Source: Spisula solida
Lineage: Eukaryota > Mollusca > Bivalvia > Venerida > Mactridae
DNA: 64,000 nt
Direction of reading: 5' to 3'
Assembly: GCA_947247005.1 (NCBI GenBank)
Contig: OX365955.1
Coordinates: 46,727,822 to 46,791,821, forward strand
Positions 36,505-49,610 of the stretch are shown one piece after another (position 1 is the stretch's first letter; the number at the start of each line of letters is the position of its first letter). The notes below the pieces were generated by a model. It searched no databases. It was not told the DNA's origin and saw only the letters and a list, made by a program, of their open reading frames with translations. The position numbers and the translations under genes are program-made.

Positions 36505-37532
36505 ACAATAATTGCAATGGTTGATTTGACGTGTAGTTGAATAATAGTAAAATAACGATATTGTGACATTTCTACATACAGTTACATGTTTATATTTTTG
36601 TTATAGAATAAGTTCTTATGTTGCATAGAGACTTTAAAACCTAATGCACTATATGGAAAGGTTGGATGTTTTATAATAGAGAGGTTGCGAAAGGCAACGT
36701 GTAACGTGTATGTCTATGTGAATACTATTTGGGGTACTGGGTTTCATCATCCATGTATTTGTAGTTTTTCCAAGTACCGGTAATGGACGTATGTCGGACG
36801 AAAATATTATGTGTACTATGTCACAGGTATGCATATGCAGGAGCTACCCAAGTTTACTTCAACCGTGGTCTAGTCATGTTTATATAAACATTCCTTATCG
36901 ATTCAAGAGAAACTCATGTACTAACTGTCATATGATTTTACACGCACACATTGTGTTTCGCAAATCAATTTTAATAACAACGTGTACTTATACAGGTTCG
37001 GGTAGCTACGCATACAAGTAGTCGTACACGCTCACATCGCCACCTCTCTAATGTCTGGATATCCTTATCCCACAAGACAAATGAATATTAGAAAACTATG
37101 CTTCGTGTCTGTGAAGTATTCTGTATTTCCTGTGCTTCAAGCGCATGGTCACCAACATTTACCTGTTAAATATAATATTATAATCCTACTTAAAATATAC
37201 AATTATTTATGTTATACATGTATATATATATATATATATTATAATAGTTATATGTTCTAAAATGAATTTCTTATGTTTTAATTTGTTGCTTTATTGTATA
37301 TATAATGCTGCACTTTGTTCAAAATGATGTAATTAAATGTATTACTTCCAAAGACTCTTTGAAAATTCAAGAGATTATTATAATAAAATGTAAGCAAATT
37401 ACCTGTATCCATTTTGTTTACTCTATTTTGCTCCCCCCCCGCCCTCGCCTTCAATGCACTGAGTGGTGATATTCCCTGTATTGCTGCCTTTCTCGTGCGG
37501 TCGAACAAATTATATATAGACCGATAAAAACA

Positions 37533-38373
37533 CTCACTAGAGGCACACTCAAGTCTGTGGTATTCAAACATGTCGTTAGAGGAACACTCAAGTCTGTGGT
37601 ATTCAAACATGTCGCTAGAGAAACACTCAACTCTGTGGTATTCAAACTTGTCGCTAGAGAAACACTCAAGTCTGTGGTATTCAGACTTGTCGCTAGAGGA
37701 ACACTCAAGTCCGTGGTATTCAAACATGTCACTAGAGAAACACTCAAGTCTGTGTTATTCAAACTTGTCGCTAGAGAAACACTCAAGTCTGTGGTGTTCA
37801 AACATGTCACTAGAGGAACACGCAAGTCTGTGGTATTCAAACATGTAACTAGAGGAACACTCAAGTCTGTGGTATTCAAACATGTAACTAGAGGAACACT
37901 CAAGTCTGTGTTATTCAAACTTGTCGCTAGAGAAACACTCAAGTCTGTGGTGTTCAAACATGTAACTAGAGGAACACTCAAGTCTGAGGTATTCAAACAT
38001 GTCGCTAGAGGAACACTCAAGTCTGAGGTATTCAAACTTGTCGCTAGAGGAACACTCAAGTCTGTGGTATTCAAACATGTAACTAGAGGAACACTCAAGT
38101 CTGAGGTATTCAAACATGTCGCTAGAGGAACACTCAAGTCTGAGGTATTCAAACTTGTCGCTAGAGGAACACTCAAGTCTGTGGTATTCAAACATGTAAC
38201 TAGAGGAACACTCAAGTCTGAGGTATTCAAACATGTCGCTAGAGGAACACTCAAGTCTGAGGTATTCAAACATGTCACTAGAGAAACACTCAAGTCTGAG
38301 GTATTCAAACATGTAACTAGAGGAACACTCAAGTCTGAGGTATTCAAACATGTAACTAGAGGAACACTCAAGT
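37533..38373. repeat. 39-bp minisatellite, about 21.6 copies (U4)
   Basis: Three-monomer (117-bp) higher-order period in the right half, marked by GTAACT / GTCGCT / CTTGTCGCT variants. Variant order identical to U5. Confidence 0.95.
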
Positions 38374-38796
38374 AAGTGATACTCAAACTTGATAGGAAGT
38401 CATATTGGTCAAGATCTGCTGATTAATCTTGTTGATTGTGCTACAGTGCATTTTCTTGACGTGTCAGAATTTACATAATTACAGGGTTAATGCACACTGT
38501 AGATTAGTATAAGTACATAACATTTGACCAGGCGCTATAATTAGTTAATCCTCGTGAGTTTTCGTTATTGTACTGTAAAGATGTTTTGACAGGTTAAAAT
38601 AACAAAAAAGCACATGTGCCATGTCCGATATTGCACGCTATAATTATTTCCGACTTATTACATGTATCTGTCTATTGTGTGCAGATACTAAGAAGATAAG
38701 TATTTATCGACAGGGTCAATAAAATAGCACTTTATCTGCTGATGAACTGTTAAGGTTACTGTCTGTTGAACACACAAATAACAAAATAGCTGTGTA

Positions 38797-38923
38797 TAGT
38801 CCAGTCAGGGTAAGAATAGAGTGACACAGCAGTTGAGTCCACTATCGTGGTGTAAAACCAAGTGTAATCTTTCGTGTACACATACACAACTACGTCACTC
38901 TCACCATATTCTAACTGAACTTG
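38797..38923. mobile_element. MITE C, decayed copy (U4)
   Basis: TA-flanked, 127 bp. Confidence 0.75.
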
Positions 38924-38962
38924 TAAATGTTCATTGTGGCCATGGGCTAGAGCATCAGACTC

Positions 38963-39186
38963 CTGGCCCCGATCTCCCGAAGCATCTCAAGTAGAAATCT
39001 CAACTCAAATTAAGATTTTGCTAAATTCTAAGTTGGAAATATTACTGTAATAAACTCAGAATAACATTTCTGTTAAGTGATAGTAATTTTGAGTCCAGCT
39101 TCCCATGGAAATTAACATAAAGACACATGCAAATTTTTGAGATGAGATCTTGCTCAGATTGAGATGCTTAGGGAGATCGGGGCCAG
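38963..39186. mobile_element. MITE D (U4)
   Basis: Same inverted ends; followed by the 75-bp duplication (39186-39324). Confidence 0.75.
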
Positions 39187-39685
39187 GTATATGGCATGTT
39201 GAGCAGGACACACTATCTGTCCGACAGTGACTAGGAACTCGGCAAGCTGAGACTCCTCCTGGTATATTGCATGTTGAGCTGGACACACTATCTGTCCAAC
39301 AGTGACTAGGAACTCGGCAAGCTGCTATCCAGGTTAAGTCTACAAGTTGTTAGAGAATACATGTATTTTTTTAGTCCATTAAGGCATTGCTTCCAAACTT
39401 GGCATACTTGTTAACAATCATAAACACCTTGTATTGTCAAGGCCATGTAACAATATCCAATACTTTAACCGTATTACGGCCCCTGATTGATTGGCAAGTT
39501 TTATTGACAAGGCTTCCATCGGGGCATAAGCATTCACTGAATGCAGTCTTAAGATTACATCAGACTCTATGTATGAATTTTCTCTCATTTGTTACCTGTG
39601 TCCAACACACATGTGCGACTAGTACTATGGTGTATACGGTATTTGGTGTTAACAACTTGTACAAATTGTATACAAATCCACAACC

Positions 39686-40131
39686 AGGCCCCAATACCAC
39701 AAAAAACTCAAGTTATTGCTCAGCTGAGACTGTTATTTTGAATTTATTATATGACTACAATTATAGCCTTGTGATGTACATTGATAGATAGTTACCAGGA
39801 ACTGTGTATTTATTGCTAAATAAATTAATGATATAGTAGGTGATTTGTGTATGGAATACTCATGGAAATCCAACAGTAATGAATAATAAAGAGTGTCATA
39901 CTTGAGCTTGTTATAGCAGACTTAAGTTTTTGCTTTAGATGTTTAGAACTTTAAAACACTATTTTCTGTAAAAATTGGATTTATTATGTATTGCTCTAAT
40001 CAATTGGCATCTAACTGTGATGAAACAATATATACAAGGATACATTTGAGTTATTTAACCAACAAAATATGTTTTTAAAATAGCAGTCTCGGCTAAGCAA
40101 TAACTTAAGTTTTTTCTTGGAATTGGGGCCT
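39686..40131. mobile_element. Element F, longer form (U4)
   Basis: Contains the 29-bp segment absent from U1 and U2; left end AGGCCCCAAT intact. Confidence 0.7.
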
Positions 40132-40254
40132 GTTGGTGCATTTCTTTACTCGATACACTGATCTAGGTATTCTGTGTTTGAACCAGTTTTTCATGCAGAA
40201 TCTGTTTTGTTTTGATCAGGCAGATATTTTGCCACTTTGTTGATGTGAATATGT

Positions 40255-40258
40255 CAGT
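40255..40258. other. Deletion junction in U4
   Basis: CAGT from the spacer after element F (U1 7887) joins CGAAAACC at the apex of the third hairpin of cluster G (U1 11648). GT is shared at both edges; 3760 bp are missing relative to U1. Confidence 0.9.
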
Positions 40259-40295
40259 CGAAAACCGGTAGGGGACTTACAACAACTTAATTGAC
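40258..40295 (-). repeat. Hairpin cluster G, right half of last hairpin only (U4)
   Basis: Only the right arm (ACCGGTAGGGGACT) and following bases remain. Confidence 0.7.
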
Positions 40296-41452
40296 ATAAG
40301 GAGACAGAAAACTACATCCATAACTTCAACTACCATGAACGAACCAGGTAGGATGCGAATCGCGAGGACGAAATAGCTAGAGGACAACAAGCAAATACGA
40401 ATAAATACGTAACTCCTAGCTCCTTTTGGCCCCGGTCAAAAAATTGAATACTGAGAAATTATGACATATTATTGATTATTTAAAATTGAAAAACTTCACT
40501 GTAAACGGAATTGGCGTTTAAATCCAGATACAAGTCCATATTATAATAATTAAAGAAAATACGAAACTACCGGAAGTAGCACCGCCCAGCCCAACAGAAA
40601 GAGTGGGACACGCAAGGACACGCGAGAATAGAAAGGCACAGACAATATTCAAGCTAACAGGAAAAGGCGCAGAACATATAGCACAGGAACATGTAAGACA
40701 AAACCGGGCATCCAGTCCCGAAAGTCTGCTGCTTAAGCCAGTCAAACTAAAACGGGACAGGAGTCAGTTGGTAAGAAATTAACAACACACACACCTCAAG
40801 CACAATCCATAACAGACACTGAGTATATGCAATCTAAGAAGTTACGAAGCAGCCTTGTGCTGGACAACAAATCGGGCTTTTTATTTTTCTACTAAAATTT
40901 CATTTTACACGTTCTACAAACTTATCCGTGATACAAAAGACACAACTATTTGTTTCAAAAACTAGACACGTACGCTTAAAATGATCACCAAAAAAGGTAA
41001 TGATGAACATAATCGTGTTATACGAGATGCTGAAGGCTGGTATTTCACTAAGGCTGCTTTCTTACGCGCTAAACTGTCATTTCTTTATCATTAATATACT
41101 GTCGTGTATATGACATACCATGTGATGGCAGGTCAAGGGTCAATAAAGCCTATCTTGACAGGTCATCCTGCTATAACTTGAGCACAATGTTCAACGTCAT
41201 TGTTGTGGCTTATCGTATAGTTCTCATTTATAATTACCTCCCTCTATGGCTAATTATGTTCAGAGTTCGAAGTCCACAGGGTGTAACACCCGTTGGTAAC
41301 AAACATTAACTGCGGCGATGGCCATGTGAACGTGGCTCTTGTTCATTTATCAGCTTGCAACATTTTCATGATGTAATACAGAGTTGTCCTTCCTGCAACC
41401 CAAATTTTAAGAGACATGGAATTCGAAGTTGATCAAAGGAAGGTCAGGTCCG

Positions 41453-41478
41453 TCTCTCTCTCTCTCGAGAGAGAGAGG
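41453..41478. repeat. CT/GA palindrome upstream of E1 (U5)
   Basis: Centred on CTCTCTCGAGAGAG. Confidence 0.85.
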
Positions 41479-41514
41479 TGTGGTTCATAGAAATAATGCT
41501 ATATTGCTTTTCAG

Positions 41515-41645
41515 TTTCCTATTTGAATCTAATACAAAGAAAGAAGGAAAGTCGAGACAAGGCAATGGTTACGTTTGTGGAGGAACTGGAAGATAGAACG
41601 CCCGAGATGCGATGTGGTGCTTGTGTGGCTTTATCAATACTTGAG
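41515..41645 (+). CDS. Exon E1, ARM/HEAT-repeat protein (U5)
   Basis: As U2 E1. Confidence 0.65.
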
Positions 41646-42090
41646 GTAATCATTAATGCTTATTATGCGCCCATCTTTTATGTCAGTCTATTGGTCGGTC
41701 AGTAGGTTGGTTGATAAACCAAATGTTTTCTGTTCAATGACTCAAGAACGCTTTGTTCTTGGATCTTCAAACTTTACATGGAGGTTGGTCAGCAACAGTC
41801 TATTGGTTCTAACATTAATGGCGTTATTGCTGTAACGGGGGCATACATGGTTTACAAACATCTTTTGTTATAAAGACATTACAGACTGACTGTTAGTTAG
41901 GTGCAACAATATCATCTCTATGATTATATCTGTGAACAAAATTATGCTCTACCAACAATATTTGACTTCAGGCTCTAGACTCATATCAACTCTACATACT
42001 CGCAGGAAGAAGGCATTGAAACAATAAAACATAATAAAATGACTGAACAATGGATTTTTATATTGCGGTTATGGGAAATTGTTCACTTAC

Positions 42091-42243
42091 TTATTTACTT
42101 AGTCCTCTTCGTGTACTTTGACACATAAGGCTGATGTCAGCTTTCTCCATCACTTTTGGTCTATCCCTGGCTGTCTTTTCTGCTTCTTTCCAAGTCAGTC
42201 TCATCTGTTTTATCTCTCCAGTCCCCATTCTTCTCCAGGTTTC
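42091..42243 (-). mobile_element. LINE ORF2 tail fragment (U5)
   Basis: Copy of the U1 fragment. Confidence 0.6.
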
Positions 42244-42342
42244 TTTATTTAACAACATTTTAAGAATTGATTGTCACTCACTACTAGTTACTGCTGGTTA
42301 ATTGCTTTCAATTAAGGTATACTACTGCTGGTTAACACATCC

Positions 42343-42846
42343 CTGGCTTAGAATTAGAAGGTCGTAAGTACAAAATCAATATTTTGAGAAAATAAGAAAA
42401 AACTGTCTGAAAACTAATCTCTATGTCTATGGAAAAACAAGCTTTTTATGCCCCCCTATCGATAGATTCACCTGTCAGTCCGTCCGTCCGTCCGTCCGTC
42501 CGTCCTGGTTAACCCAAATTGACCGTTTCTTCTAGCATTAATATGGCTTGCTACAAAGCTTTCATACTTGCATGGATGTTGTGTATGAACACTCTCCACA
42601 CGCCTGTATCACCTAACCCCATTTTGACCTTCACCTTGACCTAATTTTGGACTTAGACTTATTTATGGACAAGGCTTCCACAGGGGGCATAATCATTTAT
42701 TGAACGCAGTCTTGTTAAACTTCAGTTTGGTCAACATGACTACTTCTGATTTTCATGAAAATAGGCTCATAAGAAGTGCCTTGAAATGCAGTTTTCAAAT
42801 ATACACAAGTCTTATAAGGTCGTACAAGCTTCTAATTCTAAGCCAG
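42343..42846. mobile_element. Element A interrupted by GTCC element (U5)
   Basis: Same inverted ends; insert at 42446-42692. Confidence 0.75.
42446..42692. mobile_element. Hairpin-GTCC element, nested, hairpin arm deleted (U5)
   Basis: CGATAGA joins TTCACCTG directly: about 18 bp forming the right arm of the terminal hairpin are lost only in this unit. Confidence 0.7.
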
Positions 42847-42973
42847 CGACATGTCTATTAGTGTTACCATATCTGAATAGTGTTGATTAGACAGATAAAT
42901 ATCCAACTCCTGTTTATACCTGATTCTTACGCTACTCTTGATAAGTATATGATATGACTTTATTTAACTTCAG

Positions 42974-43067
42974 GCAACAGAGAGTATTGATCAACTTGTG
43001 TATTTATGGCAATCAGACTCGTCTAATGCCGTACAAAAACGTGCAAAAGATGCTCTACTTACCCTCG
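42974..43067 (+). CDS. Exon E2, ARM/HEAT-repeat protein (U5)
   Basis: As U1 E2 with both splice sites. Confidence 0.65.
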
Positions 43068-43465
43068 GTAAGTACAGTGTATTGTCTAGAATGAGACTAT
43101 TCTCAAGACCAATTTAAACTTGTACCATATTTATAAACCATCTTAGTTAGTAAAAACTGAAGTTTTTCCGCACAAATTATTGACAGGACTGTTTCTTGTT
43201 TGTCTATATATGTTAATCGCTATATCAATGTAGTTGGCTATTTTATCCAGTGAGCTGTTCAATCCTGATGGCTGTTTAATCCAGTTGGCCGTTTAGCTGC
43301 TCCAAGTATACTGCAGGTGTAATTGATATAAATGTGATGATGTTGCTTTAATAGAAGTGGTTGCTTAATTTAGGTACACAGTAACACAGGTGTGACTGTC
43401 TGTCTGTATGTCTGTATGTATGTATATGTATGACATCATAAGTGTCAATCTTTCTTTATCTCCAG

Positions 43466-43542
43466 GAGACGAAGGAAGGGAGGCGTTTGAAGAAGCCCAG
43501 TTATCCAAGCATGGCTTTCAAGGAATCCAAGTCCATAAATGA
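43466..43542 (+). CDS. Exon E3, terminal exon, Lys-to-Glu variant (U5)
   Basis: GGAAGGGAGGCG gives GREAFEEAQ where other units have GRKAFEEAQ. Acceptor and stop unchanged. Confidence 0.62.
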
Positions 43543-44594
43543 AGCTACACTTAATGGGGTTTCTTTCCAGAACTCGTTATTATACCATTCCCATAATGCA
43601 TTGTTGCTCACGTCTGGATCGGCTCTCGACGGACGTGTGATCAAATGCATGTGATATAAATTGACTCAAAACAGTCAACAAATACTGGAGATATCGTGAA
43701 GTAAAATGAATGCATCTTGAGAAATAAAGTGTCATAGAAATTCTTCCAAAATCAAAACAGGGCACCTACCACTGTATGCATTAACAGTGATTATTACTGT
43801 ATGATTTAGTTCATACAAAAAAAGGCTAAGGCATACAGAAAATGTACGCCTGTGTGTGAGGCCTTTGTCCATCTACATGTAATTATAAACTACTTTGAAT
43901 GGATATTGCTATGATGTTTCAACAATTTTAAATGCCATACTCTATGCCTAGATCCATTTGGATTCTGCATGTTATTTCAGTTATGGTATTTCGAAAGACT
44001 TTACAGTTACTGTTTTTACATAATGAGTTCATGGTTGGCATTTGCAATCACAAAATGTTCATATTTCTTTTACTGGATTAAAAAGTCTGTCCCATTGATT
44101 CCCATAAAGTCAATGATTTTCATGAAGATTAAATTATGTGCAGTGTTTCGGGCTAAAAATACTATTTCATGTGGATTTTCATTACAAAAAGATGGAGCAT
44201 AACCTTGTCCCATCTTTCGCTAGTGACAGTCGTTTACTGTTGACAGTTACAGTGAGGAAATTTGATTTTGTGTAAATTATTAGGTCATCAATAATGCTTG
44301 ATATCTCAGAAATGACAACGATTTGACAGTATGTGACCAATAGTAAAAACTTGTTGATTTATGTTTAAAAGACTTAAAACATGAATGGATATTTTTCTCT
44401 CATAATACTCACCTTACATGGCTAGCATCGTTAGTAGCATGCCACCCTAATGTGAGACTTTGATCCTGTGTTCAGCAACTTCAAACGTGTATGCTCAGCC
44501 CAGTTAAGTACATGTATGTAACAGTGTTTAGTTCTCAATAGTTCAGTACGTTTAATAATATGCTTTATACAGTCATGTATTGATAAATCTCATT

Positions 44595-44852
44595 AAAATC
44601 AGACCCTTATTACGCTTCACTATTTTACGCTGATATAGGATCTGACGACACTCCGTTTGGGGTCTTGTAGATGCAAACTGTGTGTTATCCAATGAAATCG
44701 CTGCTTTCACAAATCTGAAAGTGCAGTGACATACTGCTTAGGCTATGTGACGTCATTGCGCGCTAGAGAGTTCATTTCAACATGACCTTATATGGAGTGT
44801 AGTCAGATCTCTAACAGCGTAAAGAATGGAGCAAATGTTAGGGTCTGATTTT
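44595..44852. mobile_element. MITE B (U5)
   Basis: 258 bp, ATT on both flanks. Confidence 0.75.
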
Positions 44853-44959
44853 ATTGGGAATATATATTGATAAGTGTTCATTTGTGCTGCTGCTAGTCTT
44901 TGAATAGTTGATACTTGCAGAGAATTTTATACTTAAATTTCTGAACTAAACTCTATACA

Positions 44960-45256
44960 TTGAAACTTACAGGCTCTAATATCCCTTTACTTGGCAGTTT
45001 TTTATCACCTGTGTCCGAGTCACCCTTGGGAGACTACTTCTCTCCTGGTTGGTGCGCAGCTAACATTGAGATACAGCGCACAGGAATATGGAACATGTTC
45101 AGACACCGCCCTCACAGGTACCAATTCACACCTTGGTTGAGTGGAGCATTGTGGGTTATTCTTGCTCAGTGAAATTTAGCAGTGGCGCAGACGGGGATTA
45201 AATCTAGGACCTCTCGATCCTAAAGCACGCGCCCTCCCTCTAGGCCACCATTCCCC
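44960..45256 (-). mobile_element. tRNA-derived SINE, antisense (U5)
   Basis: One B-box-adjacent change (GGGGATTAAATC on the plus strand); 6-base T-run. Confidence 0.7.
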
Positions 45257-46279
45257 ACAATAATTGCAATGGTTGATTTGACGTGTAGTTGAATAATAGT
45301 AAAATAACGATATTGTGACATTTCTACATACAGTTACATGTTTATATTTTTGTTATAGAATAAGTTTTTATGTTGCATAGAGACTTTAAAACCTAATTCA
45401 CTATATGGAAAGGTTGGATGTTTTATAATAGAGAGGTTGCGAAAGGCAACGTGTAACGTGTATGTCTATGTGAATACTATTTGGGGTACTGGGTTTCATC
45501 ATCCATGTATTTGTAGTTTTTCGAAGTACCGGTAATGGACGTATGTCGGACGAAAATATTATGTGTACTATGTCACAGGTATGCATATGCAGGAGCTACC
45601 CAAGTTTACTTCAACCGTGGTCTAGTCATGTTTATATAAACATTCCTTATCGATTCAAGAGAAAATCATGTACTAACTGTCATATGATTTTACACGCACA
45701 CATTGTGTTTCGCAAACCAATTTTAATAACAACGTGTACTTATACATGTTCGGGTAGCTACGCATACAAGTAGTCGTACACGCTCACATCGCCACCTCTC
45801 TAATGTGTGGATATCCTTATCCCACAAGACAAATGAATATTAGAAAACTATGCTTCGTGTCTGTGAAGTATTCTGTATTTCCTGTGCTTCAAGCGCATAG
45901 TCACCAACATTTACCTGTTAAATATATTATAATCCTACTTAAAATATACAATTATTTATGTTATACATGTATATATATATATATATTATAATAGTTATAT
46001 GTTCTAAAATGAATTTCTTATGTTTTAATTTGTTGCTTTATTGTATATATAATGCTGCACTTTGTTCAAAATGATGTAATTAAATGTATTACTTCCAAAG
46101 ACTCTTTGAAAATTCAAGAGATTATTATAATAAAATGTAAGCAAATTACCTGTATCCATTTTGTTTACTCTATTTTGCTCCCCCCCCGCCCTCGCCTTCA
46201 ATGCACTGAGTGGTGATATTCCCTGTATTGCTGCCTTTCTCGTGCGGTCGAACAAATTATATATAGACCGATAAAAACA

Positions 46280-47120
46280 CTCACTAGAGGCACACTCAAG
46301 TCTGTGGTATTCAAACATGTCGTTAGAGGAACACTCAAGTCTGTGGTATTCAAACATGTCGCTAGAGAAACACTCAACTCTGTGGTATTCAAACTTGTCG
46401 CTAGAGAAACACTCAAGTCTGTGGTATTCAGACTTGTCGCTAGAGGAACACTCAAGTCCGTGGTATTCAAACATGTCACTAGAGAAACACTCAAGTCTGT
46501 GTTATTCAAACTTGTCGCTAGAGAAACACTCAAGTCTGTGGTGTTCAAACATGTCACTAGAGGAACACGCAAGTCTGTGGTATTCAAACATGTAACTAGA
46601 GGAACACTCAAGTCTGTGGTATTCAAACATGTAACTAGAGGAACACTCAAGTCTGTGTTATTCAAACTTGTCGCTAGAGAAACACTCAAGTCTGTGGTGT
46701 TCAAACATGTAACTAGAGGAACACTCAAGTCTGAGGTATTCAAACATGTCGCTAGAGGAACACTCAAGTCTGAGGTATTCAAACTTGTCGCTAGAGGAAC
46801 ACTCAAGTCTGTGGTATTCAAACATGTAACTAGAGGAACACTCAAGTCTGAGGTATTCAAACATGTCGCTAGAGGAACACTCAAGTCTGAGGTATTCAAA
46901 CTTGTCGCTAGAGGAACACTCAAGTCTGTGGTATTCAAACATGTAACTAGAGGAACACTCAAGTCTGAGGTATTCAAACATGTCGCTAGAGGAACACTCA
47001 AGTCTGAGGTATTCAAACATGTCACTAGAGAAACACTCAAGTCTGAGGTATTCAAACATGTAACTAGAGGAACACTCAAGTCTGAGGTATTCAAACATGT
47101 AACTAGAGGAACACTCAAGT
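46280..47120. repeat. 39-bp minisatellite, about 21.6 copies (U5)
   Basis: Identical in length and variant order to U4. Confidence 0.95.
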
Positions 47121-47543
47121 AAGTGATACTCAAACTTGATAGGAAGTCATATTGGTCAAGATCTGCTGATTAATCTTGTGGATTGTGCTACAGTGCATTT
47201 TCTTGACGTGTCAGAATTTACATAATTACAGGGTTAATGCACACTGTAGATTAGTATAAGTACATAACATTTGACCAGGCGCTATAATTAGTTAATCCTC
47301 GTGAGTTTTCGTTATTGTACTGTAAAGATGTTTTGACAGGTTAAAATAACAAAAAAGCACATGTGCCATGTCCGATATTGCAAGCTATAATTATTTGCGA
47401 CTTATTACATGTATCTGTCTATTGTGTGCAGATACTAAGAAGATAAGTATTTATCGACAGGGTCAATAAAATAGCACTTTATCTGCTGATGAACTGTTAA
47501 GGTTACTGTCTGTTGAACACACAAATAACAAAATAGCTGTGTA

Positions 47544-47670
47544 TAGTCCAGTCAGGGTAAGAATAGAGTGACACAGCAGTTGAGTCCACTATCGTGGTGT
47601 AAAACCAAGTGTAATCTTTCGTGTACACATACACAACTACGTCACTCTCACCATATTCTAACTGAACTTG
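47544..47670. mobile_element. MITE C, decayed copy (U5)
   Basis: TA-flanked, 127 bp. Confidence 0.75.
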
Positions 47671-47709
47671 TAAATGTTCATTGTGGCCATAGGCTAGAGC
47701 ATCAGACCC

Positions 47710-47933
47710 CTGGCCCCGATCTCCCGAAGCATCTCAAGTAGGAATCTCAACTCAAATTAAGATTTTGCTAAATTCTAAGTTGGAAATTTTACTGTAATAA
47801 ACTCAGAATAACATTTCTGTTAAGTGATAGTAATTTTGAGTCCAGCTTCCCATGGAAATTAACATAAAGACACATGCAAATTTTTGAGATGAGATCTTGC
47901 TCAGATTGAGATGCTTAGGGAGATCGGGGCCAG
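47710..47933. mobile_element. MITE D (U5)
   Basis: 224 bp; left flank CAGACCC instead of CAGACTC; followed by the 75-bp duplication. Confidence 0.75.
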
Positions 47934-48432
47934 GTATATGGCATGTTGAGCAGGACACACTATCTGTCCGACAGTGACTAGGAACTCGGCAAGCTGAGAC
48001 TCCTCCTGGTATATTGCATGTTGAGCTGGACACACTATCTGTCCAACAGTGACTAGGAACTCGGCAAGCTGCTATCCAGGTTAAGTCTACAAGTTGTTAG
48101 AGAATACATGTATTTTTTTAGTCCATTAAGGCATTGCTTCCAAACTTGGCATACTTGTTAACAATCATAAACACCTTGTATTGTCAAGGCCATGTAACAA
48201 TATCCAATACTTTAACCGTATTACGGCCCCTGATTGATTGGCAAGTTTTATTGACAAGGCTTCCATCGGGGCATAAGCATTCACTGAATGCAGTCTTAAG
48301 ATTACATCAGACTCTATGTATGCATTTTCTCTCATTTGTTACCTGTGTCCAACACACATGTGCGACTAGTACTATGGTGTATACGGTATTTGGTGTTAAC
48401 AACTTGTACAAATTGTATACAAATCCACAACC

Positions 48433-48879
48433 AGGCCCCAATACCACAAAAAAACTCAAGTTATTGCTCAGCTGAGACTGTTATTTTGAATTTATTATAT
48501 GACTACAATTATAGCCTTGTGATGTACATTGATAGATAGTTACCAGGAACTGTGTATTTATTGCTAAATAAATTAATGATATAGTAGGTGATTTGTGTAT
48601 GGAATACTCATGGAAATCCAACAGTAATGAATAATAAAGAGTGTCATACTTGAGCTTGTTATAGCAGACTTAAGTTTTTGCTTTAGATGTTTAGAACTTT
48701 AAAACACTATTTTCTGTAAAAATTGGATTTATTATGTATTGCTCTAATCAATTGGCATCTAACTGTGATGAAACAATATATACAAGCATACATTTGAGTT
48801 ATTTAACCAACAAAATATGTTTTTAAAATAGCAGTCTCGGCTAAGCAATAACTTAAGTTTTTTCTTGGAATTGGGGCCT
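48433..48879. mobile_element. Element F, longer form (U5)
   Basis: Both AGGCCCCAAT-type ends intact. Confidence 0.7.
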
Positions 48880-49382
48880 GTTGGTGCATTTCTTTACTCG
48901 ATACACTGATCTAGGTATTCTGTGTTTGAACCAGTTTTCATGCAGAATCTGTTTTGTTTTGATCAGGCAGATATTTTGCCACTTTGTTGATGTGAATATG
49001 TCAGTGTTTTACCTTTGTTAATGTGAATGTCGGTCACATTTCTTGGTAAATGTCAGGCAGTTGGTGAAATATTCAGGCCCGTAGCCATGCAGAGTCACAC
49101 CAAGGCACTTTACGTCAGTGAAAATTTGAGAAATAACCAAATATGTACATGTAAGCATGTGTTTGGAAGAAATAAACGCGTTAATTATATACTCAAGACA
49201 ATATTTGTCTCGGTGCTCTTTTGTTTCTGGATACTATACTGAATATGACATTTTATAATACAAATATAATTGAAAACAACACCAGGTGTTCGATTATATA
49301 ACTTCTTATTAACACATGAAGAGTTTAATAAACGTATTATTCAAAATGTGACACTGCTTATAGACACAATCATACAATTTAT

Positions 49383-49610
49383 CGCTGACTTAGAATAAGA
49401 AGGTCGTAAATGCTACTTACGACCTGTTAAGGCTCTTGCATATTTGAAATCTGCATCACAAGGCGCAGCTTATGAGTCTATTTTCATGACATTGGAACTG
49501 GTCATGTTGACCAAAACAAAGTTTAAAAATCTTGTATTTTCGTAAGTATAGATGTTTCAGACAGTTTTTTCTTGTTTTTTTTCTTCAAAATATCTCATTC
49601 TAAGACAGCG
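49383..49610. mobile_element. Element A, uninterrupted copy (U5)
   Basis: 228 bp, as U1. Confidence 0.8.

Larger units (their letters stand above)
32576..41334. repeat. Tandem segmental duplication, unit 4 (U4), internally deleted
   Basis: 8759 bp. Complete through most of the spacer that follows element F, then joins into the last hairpin of cluster G; the second element A, satellite and IR-E are missing. Confidence 0.95.
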
